Origin: Raffaelea ambrosiae
Taxonomy: Eukaryota; Ascomycota; Sordariomycetes; Ophiostomatales; Ophiostomataceae
Assembly: GCA_002778195.1 (NCBI GenBank)
Contig: PCDI01000011.1
Location: forward strand, 674,362 to 738,361
DNA length: 64,000 nucleotides
Direction of reading: 5' to 3'
A model generated the notes under the pieces. The model searched no databases and was not told the DNA's origin. It saw only the letters and a program-made list of their open reading frames with translations. Numbering within the stretch: the stretch's first letter is position 1; each line of letters begins with the position of its first letter. A program made the translations under genes and the position numbers. Below are positions 10,076 to 19,847 of the stretch, piece after piece.

Positions 10076-10723
10076 ATGGCCCCCCAGCCGACCACCGCCG
10101 GCATCATTACCGACGAGGCCAGCGGCGAGCGCCACATCCCCGCGTCCGTCCGCGCCGACGGCAGCACCCGCAAGGCCATCAAGATCCGCCCTGGCTACAA
10201 GCCGCCCGAGGACGTGGAGGTCTACCGGAACCGCACCGCCGAGAGCTTCCGCAACCGCTACAAGGGTGGTGTCGTCGGCGCCGAAGCTGCGAGCGACAGC
10301 ACCACCACCAAGCCTGGAGGACAAGCAGCTCCTGCTGCCGGCACGGGACCTGCAGCCTCGGCTGCCGCCAACAAGAACGCCAAGCGTCGCGAAGCCCGCA
10401 AGAAGGCCGCTGCCGCCGACAAGGCTGACTCTGCGACGCCTGCCCCTGCTGCTCCTCCCGTTGACCCGGCTGTCGAGCGCGAGAAGAAGGCCCGCGGTCT
10501 GAAGAAGAAGCTGAAGCAGGCCAAGGAGCTCAAGAGCAAGCGCGATGGCGGCGAGGCGCTGCTGCCCGAGCAAATTGCCAAGGTGATCCGCATCAATGAG
10601 CTGGTTCGCGAGCTGGACGCGCTCGGGTTTGACGCCGAGGGTGAGCCCAAGGCCGCCGAGGCCGCCGCCGAGACCGGAGACAAGGAAGACGAGAAGAAAG
10701 AGAAGACGGACAAGGAGGTCTGA
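10076..10723 (+). CDS. pym1: PYM/WIBG, partner of Y14-Mago (exon junction complex disassembly)
   Basis: Intronless, 215 residues. The N-terminus carries the Mago-binding motif of the PYM family: GERHIPASVRADGSTRKAIKIR followed by GYKPPEDVEVYRN, at about residues 17-52. In animals PYM binds the Mago-Y14 heterodimer and the 40S subunit and removes exon junction complexes from translated mRNA. The middle is an Ala/Lys/Arg-rich linker. A Lys-rich predicted helix (about 135-165) and a conserved-looking C-terminal helix (PEQIAKVIRINELVRELDALGFD) follow, ending in an acidic and lysine tail. The ATG at 10076 follows a C-rich leader and is the first in frame. The presence of PYM fits the intron-rich genes in this window. 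Confidence 0.85.
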   Translation: MAPQPTTAGIITDEASGERHIPASVRADGSTRKAIKIRPGYKPPEDVEVYRNRTAESFRNRYKGGVVGAEAASDSTTTKPGGQAAPAAGTGPAASAAANKNAKRREARKKAAAADKADSATPAPAAPPVDPAVEREKKARGLKKKLKQAKELKSKRDGGEALLPEQIAKVIRINELVRELDALGFDAEGEPKAAEAAAETGDKEDEKKEKTDKEV

Positions 10724-11432
10724 AGGGCCAAGCATTCTTTCGAAAGGCACACACACAACCTGTTTGTGCTAAAAGACAACAAACTTCAAGACATCACAGC
10801 CGCCCGGCATTTGCGGTCCCGTCAAACCAACCCGTTCGACAGCTTCCTGCTTCATTGCTTCGGCTGAACGGGCTTGACTAGACTGGCTTTTTTTTTTTTT
10901 TTTTTGGCTCGGCTTTTACCCCCAAGCGCCGAGACAGAAGACAGAACCCCGACGATGGCCTATCCCCGCCGAGACTTCACTCCGCGCCAACATCACGCCC
11001 CGTCGTGCCAAAGATGGCATTCCTTGTTGAAGCCGAGCCCGGCTCAGAGCTCTCGCTCAGCCGCTGATTCGATAGCGACGTCCGGAGATGGGCCCGGGCA
11101 TGGATGTCAGCCTTACAACGCGGCAAACGAGAACAGGCAGGAGGGAGATTCAGCCATTTGGTGAACTTGGGCGTCTCGTTAGAATTGGGCCTAGTCTAAG
11201 ATTGTTCAGAGAATGGTTCAGAGAGAGAGACACACACACAGAAGACAAAACAGGATCAAGAAGCAAAACCCAGCGCCGTGCGGGCTTTGGCCCGAAAAGG
11301 AACCTCATCCAAAGGAAGAAACTGTTTCCATGCTTGTTCACAGTTCATTAGTGTATAGCAAAAAACACACACCCTCCCCCCCCTTTTTTCTTCTTTGTCT
11401 TCATGCTCGTGTGCATTTTCGTGTCCAATCCT
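10724..11432. other. Convergent intergenic stretch, no gene seen
   Basis: The 3' sides of PYM (+) and the nucleoside hydrolase (-) face each other here. It contains a T tract near 10887-10905 and a C run near 11375. Short frames on both strands show no domain and no coding bias. Confidence 0.5.
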
Positions 11433-12690
11433 TCAATTCCTCCCGTTCTTGGCATTTGCCGCGTCGGCTCGCTCGGCGCACGCCTCGACGACCCGCCAGA
11501 AGGCCTCAATGTCCAGTCCCCGCGGAATGATCACGCCCTCGGAGCCCGTCGGCAGCAGCTTCGCCACCGTCCGGCCCGTCTCTGCCTTGCCGGCCAGCGC
11601 CTCCTCGTTGGTGCCGTCCGTGACCACGCGCACGGCGAACCGCTCGTGCGCCTGGGGGTCGGTGTAGTCGTAGAACGCGATCGGTTCTGCTCCTTCCACC
11701 GAACAGCCGGACAGCACCGCGGCCATGGCCAGTGGGTCGTGCAGCGGCGGGCCCGCCGTGATGCCGAACACGCGGCTGTACGTGTCGGCAAAGAAGTTGA
11801 GCAGCTCCACGAGCATCTTGCGCATAGTCGTTTTGGGCGTTTTGGGCGTTGGGGGCGCGTCCGCCTTCTTCGCATCCGGCCCGTACAGGAGCATCGTCTG
11901 CACCGACGGCGTGGCCAGCACCAGGTGCGTGACGTCCAGCGGGATGAGCGTGGTCTTACAGGCCAGCTTGGGGTTGTGGAACAGCGACGCGGCCGCCTCG
12001 GGGTCCGACAGAATGTTGAACTCGGCATACGGCGTGGTGTTGCCGATGCGCGGCTGGCCGTCGACCTCGCCGGCCACGGCCGCCGTGAAGCCGTCGCCAA
12101 TGGCGCCGCCCATGACCGAAAAGCCGGCAATGTGGTCCGCGAGCTCTGGGTGCTGGAGGAACAGCTGCGCCGCGTTGGTCAGCGTGCCCGTGGCCACGAG
12201 CCAGGCGGTGCCAGCCGGCTCGGCCGACAGGGCGGCGGCCATGGCGTCGACGGCCGCGACGTCCGCGTTGGGCCCGCGGGCGGGCTTGGGCAGCAGGTCC
12301 GTGCCGTCGAGGCCGGAGTCGCCGTGGATGTCGGTGGGCAGGTACATGGGCGGCCGCGCCATGGGCACGGAGGCGCCCGGATAGACGGTGACCTCCTGGT
12401 CCTTGGAGAAGGCCGTCAGGATGGAGGTGGCGTTCCAGGTGGTGTTGCGGAGCGAGGCATTGCCAAAGACGGTGGAGATGCCGAGCAGCCGCAGATTGGG
12501 ATGGTAGGCGCCCAGGAGAATGGCAAAGGCATCCTGGAGAGAGAAAGAGAGAGAGAGAAACAGAAAAGGTTCCATCTGCGGTAAGCATCTGGCAACGAGC
12601 ACTTGTCTGCGATGTTCACTCAAAGGGAATGCAACGTACATCGTGGCCAGGGTCGCAATCGAGCCAGACCGGGATCTGCTTGGCCGCCAT
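11433..12690 (-). CDS. Inosine-uridine preferring nucleoside hydrolase
   Basis: Two exons on the minus strand: 12640-12690 and 11433-12533, with a 106-base intron (GTACGT...CTCCAG). They encode 383 residues. Family enzymes cleave the N-glycosidic bond of ribonucleosides in purine and pyrimidine salvage. The calcium-binding signature DxDPGxDD is split by the intron: exon 1 ends CDPGHD and exon 2 opens DAFAILL. Also seen are the conserved MGGA segment, AEFNILSDPEAA in the middle, and the C-terminal HDPLAMAA that carries the catalytic-site His-Asp. The frame runs on upstream of exon 2 through the unspliced intron, but that extension has no family similarity. The ATG at 12690 is the natural start. 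No signal peptide is seen, so it is probably cytosolic. Confidence 0.9.
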
Positions 12691-13479
12691 ATTGGACAGT
12701 GGGAAGAAGCGTGAAGGTTGTGCAGGAGAACTTTGGCTCGTCTGAAACCCGCAAGCTCTTCTGAAGCTTTCTCTAGAAACAGGCAGTTACGCCTCAATCT
12801 ATAAATCACGACTCTCCTGGCTCGCCGTGGCTTAAACCTTGTATAAGTATCAAGATACCCTTTTGGGTGCGATACGATATGCGGATCTGGCGGATATGTG
12901 CTCTCAATGGAGCCCAGCAGCCAGCCGATCAACGGGTTGGACAATTGGTAGTGAACTCTTATCCTGCGCAATCGGGGCGTGCTTATCTAGTTAGTGCTTG
13001 TCTGGAGGCCATGTTGTGTGCTCTCCGGCCATTGTAGTTAGTTATTACTTCCACTTAGTCCAGCTATCTTCTTTATCGTGTGGGGCAACCCCTCACAGTT
13101 TACTATGTAGTTATGGTATTAAATGTTGACAACTGTAGTCGAATAGTCCCAATTGTGTCAGTCTGTTGCAGGGGTAACGAATTTGTGTCACGCTGACACC
13201 CCAATTCCAAGCAAAGGATGAGCACTTGAATTTTTCTTTCAACCAGATTAAGTTATAAATGAGTACTTATACAAGAGAGAAAAAAAGACGTCGAAAACTT
13301 TGGTTGAGGGTTCAGATGATGGATGTCTATGATGACAGTGACTGAAGAAAGAGAAAGAGAAACAAAAAAAGAGAGAAGCCAATCCTACATGCATGGTCAA
13401 TGTGCCCAGTCGGACTGTTTCAACGAGGCGACTTCAGCAGGGGAATAAAAAAAAAAGGTTGGTACCCGAAGGAAGCCGT
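12691..13479. other. Intergenic, AT-richer, no gene seen
   Basis: The promoter of the nucleoside hydrolase plus the 3' region of the secreted hydrolase. It is more AT-rich than the flanking genes. One copy of the octamer ACTATGTA lies near 13103, and a GAGAAAGAG purine run lies near 13348-13372. Confidence 0.45.
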
Positions 13480-14685
13480 TTACATGCCGTGCTTGGCAAG
13501 GAAGTCAAACGACAGCTGGAAGCCCGCGGTGGCGTTGTTGTGCAGCGGCAGGGCATGGCCCGTGTTGGGCTGCAGCACCAGGTCGATGTCGGTGGCATGC
13601 GGATACGACTGCATGAGCTGCTCCTTGGTGATGATGTTGTTGCAGTCGCCGCGGCAGATGTAAAAGTCCTGCTCGGCAAGCAGGAACTGCACAGGCGCAT
13701 GGAACGAGTCGCCCGTGCGGTTCAGGATGTGGAAGGACGAGGCGAGCTCGCCGATGGGCACGGGCTGCTTGATCGACAGGCCGTATGCAAACAGCGCCGG
13801 CGTGTAGGCGGTCTGGATGTCGCCGCCAAAGAAGATGTTCTGGATGCCGCTCCGCTGGGCCACCACGTAGCCGCTCGGGCGGTGGTACGGCGGGTGGCCG
13901 GTGGCGGCGTACTCCACGGCGAACGCGACCGAGCCCGAGCTGGCCAGGATCTCGGTCAGGACAAAGCCCGTGATGATGGCACCGTCCGTCAGCTCGCCGT
14001 ACGTGGCAATGAGGGCCGAGCTCAGCACGGAGCCGAAGCTGTGGCCCACGTGCACGACCTTGTCCGGCTTGTCCAGGTGCTGGAAGGCCGGGGCCGTGCG
14101 CGGGGCCGCCGCCGCGGCCAGGCCGTAGAGCGAGCCGTTGCGGGCCAGCAGGGTCAGCTGGCGCAGAATCTCCAGCTCCAGGGGCGCCTGGACCACCTCA
14201 TAGGCATCCGGAATGTCCGACTGGCCCACGCCGAGACGGTCGTAGGTCAGGATGGAGTATCCCGCGCGCAGCGCAGCCTCGACGTACGAGTGCGCCTCCG
14301 GCTTGTACGTGGAGTCCCAGTAGCGGGAGTCGTAGTGCACGCCGTGCGTGGCAACCTGCAGCACGTCCAGGCTCTTCTTGGCGTGCTTCGGCAGGCACAG
14401 CTGGGCGTGGATGTGGAACGTGCCCGAGGTCGTGGTGTTCTTGATCACGGACGACTCCCCGTGCGGCGTGGTGCGCGTGGCGTCGGAAATCGCCCAGGCG
14501 CCGGCCTCGAGGTCATTGTCCACACGCGGGAGGTCGTAGACGGCGCTGTCCACGGCAATGGGGAGAGGAATGTTGAGCTGCTTGCAGTCGCCGTAGATGT
14601 GGCTGTCGCTTTCTGTCGAGACGGCTGCAGCAAAAACCGCGGGCAGGAGGAGCAGAGCGCCTGCGAGGAGAGCACGAGGTTCCAT
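13480..14685 (-). CDS. Secreted alpha/beta hydrolase
   Basis: Intronless, 401 residues. An N-terminal signal peptide is likely (MEPRALLAGALLLLPAVFAA) and several Asn-X-Ser/Thr sites follow, so the product is probably secreted and glycosylated. The alpha/beta-hydrolase core is visible: YSILTYDRLGVGQSD near the oxyanion region, the nucleophile elbow GHSFGS with Ser216, a probable acid at Asp340 (LAEQDF) and a catalytic His377 (NTGHALPL). Paired cysteines occur around CRGDC. The substrate cannot be read from sequence. Esterase- or haloperoxidase-like members occur in fungal secretomes. The start at 14685 is the first ATG and gives a proper signal peptide. Confidence 0.8.
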   Translation of the reverse strand: MEPRALLAGALLLLPAVFAAAVSTESDSHIYGDCKQLNIPLPIAVDSAVYDLPRVDNDLEAGAWAISDATRTTPHGESSVIKNTTTSGTFHIHAQLCLPKHAKKSLDVLQVATHGVHYDSRYWDSTYKPEAHSYVEAALRAGYSILTYDRLGVGQSDIPDAYEVVQAPLELEILRQLTLLARNGSLYGLAAAAAPRTAPAFQHLDKPDKVVHVGHSFGSVLSSALIATYGELTDGAIITGFVLTEILASSGSVAFAVEYAATGHPPYHRPSGYVVAQRSGIQNIFFGGDIQTAYTPALFAYGLSIKQPVPIGELASSFHILNRTGDSFHAPVQFLLAEQDFYICRGDCNNIITKEQLMQSYPHATDIDLVLQPNTGHALPLHNNATAGFQLSFDFLAKHGM

Positions 14686-15881
14686 TGCAGAGAATGTTGC
14701 GAGAAGGACGGGGGGTGTGGCGCGGAAAGGTGGATGGAGATGGAGATGGTTATAGTGATTGTGTTAATCGAGTTTGATCGTGAACGGCTCGTCTACTTAT
14801 ACTACATGAACTCGTACTCGATTCCACAGACGACGAACAACAAAAGGTCTAAGCCGACTTGCAAACTTGTAGCGGACACACAATGCCATGGTGAGGCAAC
14901 ACGCCTCGCAGCACAATAAACCCAGAAGCAACATCGACGCCCGGGGAGCCAAAGCCATGATTCCACAGCACAACCACGGCGGCGGCCCGAGAAAGCACAC
15001 TTCACGGCTGTTTGTGGCATCGAGGCAGAGTTTCTCCGATTTGGCGACTACAGAAACACGAAGGGGAGGCGACGTAAGATGGAAGAAATGGCAAGGCAGG
15101 AGAGCAGCTGGCGTGAGCTGGAGGTAAGCGCCAGGCAGCGTTGCCGGTTGTCGAGGCAAGACTCTTTGTCATTTGGCATTGTGAGGCTTCAAAAACTCAT
15201 CAAACAAGAGGCTAGTGTGATGGTTCTCGGCCTGCAGACAGCGAGCCATCAGGAAAAGAATGCTCAGCCACCCAAGGCCGCGAGTTCGGTTTTCTTCTTT
15301 TTCTTTTTCTTTTTCTTTTTCTTTTTTTTTTTTCCCTGCTTCTGCCAAGCCCGCCTTTTGATCCCCAGCTGCACGTCGCCCTCACGTTCATCGTCTTATG
15401 TTCCTCCAGCTCCAGATCTCAAAAGATTCCACATCCTCCCGCAGTTACTTCCGTCTGAACCTAGCCCAAGACGCTCAAACCAGAGCTAGCCCAAAGCTTG
15501 ACTTTGCATTTGAGCAGCCACAACGCTGATCATTGGGGGCGGAGCACAGCCCAAGCAACTCTCTCGAAGGGCGCAACAAGAATGCGAGACCAGACTGGCG
15601 GGTAAGACGGGCGATGTTCCTCCGCACGTTGGCTGTCAGAAGGGGGAGAATGTGTATTCCAGAACATCTTCCGCCGTGACAGCCGACCTCTCACGATTTT
15701 CTTAGTCAATGCCTTTAACAAGGATCAACCCAACAAGTAATACGGTCCTCTTGAGACCGACGGACTCGCTCAGCTGACGCTGCGGCATGCGCAGTAACTC
15801 CTAGTTATGCACGGTTCGGGGGTATATTCCGGTCTCTCTAACCAACAAGCAGGAAAAAAAGGAGAAAAAAGGTTGCTGCTA
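14686..15881. other. Intergenic, with a pyrimidine tract, no gene seen
   Basis: About 1.2 kb between the secreted hydrolase promoter and the RED 3' end. A TTTTC/CTTTTT-rich tract spans about 15290-15336 on the plus strand. Plus-strand frames here (for example from about 15079) are low in complexity and show no domain. Confidence 0.45.
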
Positions 15882-17701
15882 TTACTGCTGCTGCCTCTTC
15901 TCGAGCACGTGCATCACATCCGCCGCATTGTTGCCGTCGCCCTTGCGCTTCTTGGGACCTCTCTTACGCTTGGCCTTGCCACCACGCGCCTGTCCTCCTT
16001 CCCCGTCGTCATCCTCGCCCCAGGTGGACAGCTTGATGTCGGCATCTCCTTCGTCGTCGTCGTCGTCTAACCGGTTCGAGCCAAAGCCCATGTCGAGGTC
16101 CTCGGCATCGCGATCGCTGTTCTGCAACAGCTTCTTGAGCCGCTCCTTCCGCTCCGACTCTTTGGTCTTCTCTTCGGACTCGGCCGCCTCGCGCATGGCC
16201 TTGGCTTTGCGCAGCGCCGCCATGACCGACGGGTCGTCGAACGACGGTCCTCTCCGCTCTGCCTCTTCGGACAGCAGCTTCGAGTCCGCAAAGTAGCTTC
16301 TCTTTGGCTGTGCTTGCTCGCTCTTCTGGTCCGGGCGTGGTGGTGGTGCCATGGGTTCTTTGGAACTTGGTCTCTCCTGGTCGGACGCGTCGCTGGCTTC
16401 GCCCTCTTCCTTGTCGCATGCGGCGTCCTTGTCGTCGTCGTCTTGGGCCTTCTTTTGTTTTTTACCCGTCGTCTCCTTCTCTGCTTCCGATTTATCTGAA
16501 TCAAAATCAGAGTCCGAGTCCATGCCCGCCAGGGGATCGTAGTCGGAGTCGACGTCGTCGAATATGTTGACCTCCTTGGCCGCTTCGGCTGCTGCTTTGG
16601 CCTCCAGCTTCTTCTTGTAGAATTCCGGCACATCCATACCCAAGACTTTCGTGTCTTTGGACGGCGCCAGAGCCTCCCTCTCCCGCTGCCGCTCGCGCTC
16701 TTCGGCCTCGGCAATGTCGTTGCGTCTGGAGGAGGCGCCTGCCAGCTTCCGCACCTTGCGCTTCTCGTGTCCGTCTTCGTCCACAATGATCAGAACCTCG
16801 CGTCCGTGGCTGTCGCGCTCAATGCGTGAGGTGCCCGGTTTTTGTGCAGCAGCACCAATCTTCTTGAACCGCGACCCCAGGGCAAACTCCTCCTGCTGCT
16901 TCTTAGCGGCTTCACGCTGTGCCTTGAGCTCGGCCAGGATCTGGTCCCGCGTGCGCTTCCGGCCGGGGGCCAGAGCCGTTGTGGCTAGCTGGCCCTTCTT
17001 CTTGGCCTTTTCGCGCGCCACAGCGTGCACTTCGCTTTCTTCGAGACGGTCAAACTCGTCCTCCAGGGACTCGCCGGCTGCGGCGGTGGCATCTGCCTCC
17101 TTGTCGTCCCCGTCGCCGCCCCCTTCCTTGGCTCCCTTCTTCTCCTCGTACACATTCTCGCCCTTGCGCACGCGTTCCAGCAGCTTGAAGTCGAGTCCCT
17201 TCACGAGATGAGTGCTGGAAAGGTCTCCGCCAGCGATGTCGAACCGTACCTTCTCGTAGGTTTGTTGGTCGATCTCCTCCTTCTTGAAAGCCTCTTCCAA
17301 TGCAGCCAGCCTGGCAGCCCTCTCGTCGGCCTCCTCTTCCTCTTTTGTTCTGGTCTTGGCGCGGTCCACGTATCCTTCTGCCAGTCGACTGCCCTTTGGT
17401 TTGGATGTCCGAAACTTCTTCTGCTTGAGGGGGTCTTGGAATCGCTCGGCCATTTGTCGCGCAAGGTCCACTCGGCTAATGCCGCCTCCTGAACGACTGA
17501 AGGGGCATGTCAGTCTTATTTTGTAAGGACGATCTAAGAAAAGGAACAGACTTACGGCGTCATGGGTATGCTGGCTTTCTGCCTGGATCCCAAAACGGCA
17601 GAGCCGCTGCGTGGCGTCGATGAAGCATTGTTTGCTTCATTTTTCTTGCCATTCGACTGGCCTGCACCAAGTGCCAGCCTACGAAACTGGTCGTTGTTCA
17701 T
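15882..17701 (-). CDS. RED/IK-family spliceosomal protein
   Basis: Two exons: 17556-17701 and 15882-17496, with a 59-base intron (GTAAGT...TTCAG). They encode 586 residues. The N-terminus (MNNDQFRRL, then TPRSGGGISRVDLARQMAERF, KKFRTSKPKGSRLAEGYVDRA) is typical of RED-like proteins, the family of human IK/RED and plant SMU2, which act in spliceosome activation with SMU1. A conserved segment HLVKGLDFKLLERVR follows near residue 150. The remainder is charged: Lys/Glu-rich coiled-coil stretches, Asp/Ser tracts (DSDSDFDSD) and a basic C-terminal segment KRKRGPKKRKG that looks like a nuclear localisation signal. The shorter reading that begins inside exon 2 would lose the conserved N-terminus, so the spliced start at 17701 is preferred. 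The gene is divergent from REV1. Confidence 0.87.
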
Positions 17702-18093
17702 TTTACGGAAGCGCTGGTCCAGTCGTGCGCACCCCGAAAACGGCTGTTGCCAGACAAAATATGCTGGATGGAAGAGGCAGCTCAAATTTGCCTGCTCCCC
17801 AAATAAAGCGAGGCAGGCATAGCTTCTGGCTGGTAAGCGGGGCCATCACGTGAATTCGTGGCAGACAGGGAAGAAAGGTGGCGATACCACTTTACGCGGT
17901 TAACTTTTGTGACGCGATTCAACTGCGCCGGCATTCTAGACATCCCGTGCGACAGTCTTCCGGAGTGAGAAAGGTGTCGCTCTATCCATGCGCACAGATG
18001 CCATGATACAGTTACGATTTCGAGGCGAGGACGGGTCTCGCCGTCATCAGTTTCTGCTCTCTCGTCTCTGACAAGACGACTTCATTCGCAACC
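17702..18093. promoter_or_regulatory. Divergent promoter between RED and REV1
   Basis: A compact 392-base spacer shared by two nuclear-factor genes. It contains a perfect palindromic E-box TCACGTGA at 17847-17854 and two ACGCG cores near 17894 and 17911, which resemble MCB-like cell-cycle elements. These are sequence matches only. Regulation of either gene by them is inference. Confidence 0.4.
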
Positions 18094-19815
18094 ATGTCGA
18101 AGCAGGCAGACAAAAATGCTTCAGCGGTGCGGAAGCAGCTGGAGGCGCACACGTTTGTCGGGGAAGATGGAGAGGAGTACGGGGCCAGCAAATTTGGCGA
18201 ATTTGGCGACTATTTTCGTCGGAAGAAGGTCAAACTCCAGAATGAGGACATCATCATGCGCCATGCGATGCAGGGTCTGCCCCAGATCTTCAAGGGAGTG
18301 GTTGCCCATGTTGCCAGCTACACGCAACCACCGCCGGAAGAGTATGTATTTCCCCCCTATCGCAAAACGGTTTTGCTTGGGCAGTACGCTAACAGAGCAG
18401 ACTTCACCGGCAGCTGGTGATGCATGGTGCCAACTTCATCAAGTACCTGGACTACAAGACAATGTGTACACACATCATTGCCACGACTCTGCCACCAAAG
18501 AAGGCTGATGAATGGAGACATTTGCGTGTGGTCAAGCCAGCCTGGGTGGTCGACTCTGTCGCCGCGGGAAGACAACTGCCATGGACAGAGTACAGCATCT
18601 TCACGGAAGGACCGGGCCAGAAGCGGATCCAGTTCGGCGGCGGCAAGATGGGCATCCAAGAAGCCAAGACCAACCAGATGGACGGTTACAAGGAGCAGAG
18701 CAAGGCCAGCTATTATGCTGATCAAATGGAGAGATTTGCTGCGCGGTACGACAGCATTGGTTCAGCGTCGAGGGCGCTTCGGGAGATGGAAAACAAGTCT
18801 CTTGCCCTGAAAAGCGACATGGACTACTTGAACGCGGTGGATGCGGCTGCATTCGACGAACCACTATCGTCTTTGGAGCAAGGAGACACATTGAAAACCG
18901 GCGCCGCAGAAAGTGGTTTTGGTCATGAGCCCGAGGTGCAAGATACTGGTCCTCCAGAGCTGGAAATGGAAGCCGAAGCAACGGAAAAGGATAAGGACCT
19001 TGGCCATATCTCCCTTTCGAGAATCATGGATGAAGCGGCCCAGGGGAAATTTGTGGAAGAAGAGTTTGTTGAAGAAGAGCAAAGCCACGACAAAGAGCCG
19101 GAGCCGGGGCCGGAGCCGGAACGGCAAAAAGAAACCGAGGAGAGAGACGAGTGGGAAGAGGATGGATCGCCCAGAAAAGCGCCGCTCGCCAGCCCAGCAA
19201 AGAAACCAAAGCACCCAATGACCTCGGAGGAGCACAACGCTTGGCTGCTGTCGGACCCGAAAATACGCAAGGCATCGGCCGCCAACCCCGACTTCCTCAA
19301 GCAGTTCTACTCGGAAAGCCGGCTGCACCACCTGTCGACATGGAAGGCCGAGCTCAAGAGCAAGATGCAGCGCATGGCTGCCGAAAAAAGTGCCTCGGCA
19401 GCAGTAGCGGCGGCCACGGGCAATCAAGCCCGCAGGAGGCGACCGGGGCAGCGGCGCTACATTATGCACGTGGATTTCGACAGCTTCTTCTGCGCCGTGT
19501 CGCTGAAGAGCGCGCCGGCGGCGTATGCGGACCAGCCGGCGGCGGTGGCGCACTCCACCGGCCAGGGGTCCGAGATCGCGTCGTGCAACTACCCGGCGCG
19601 GGCCGTGGGCGTGAAGAATGGCATGTGGATGAAAACGGCCCTGGAGCTGTGCCCGGATCTGCGCGTGCTGCCGTACGATTTTCCGGCCTACGAAGACGCC
19701 AGCCGCCGGTTCTACGAGGCCCTCTTGGACGTGGGCGGCGTCGTGCAGAGCGTCAGCGTCGACGAGGCCCTCGTCGACATCACCAGCTTGGTGCTCGCGC
19801 AGGCCGACGACGACG

Positions 19816-19847
<32 letters not shown>

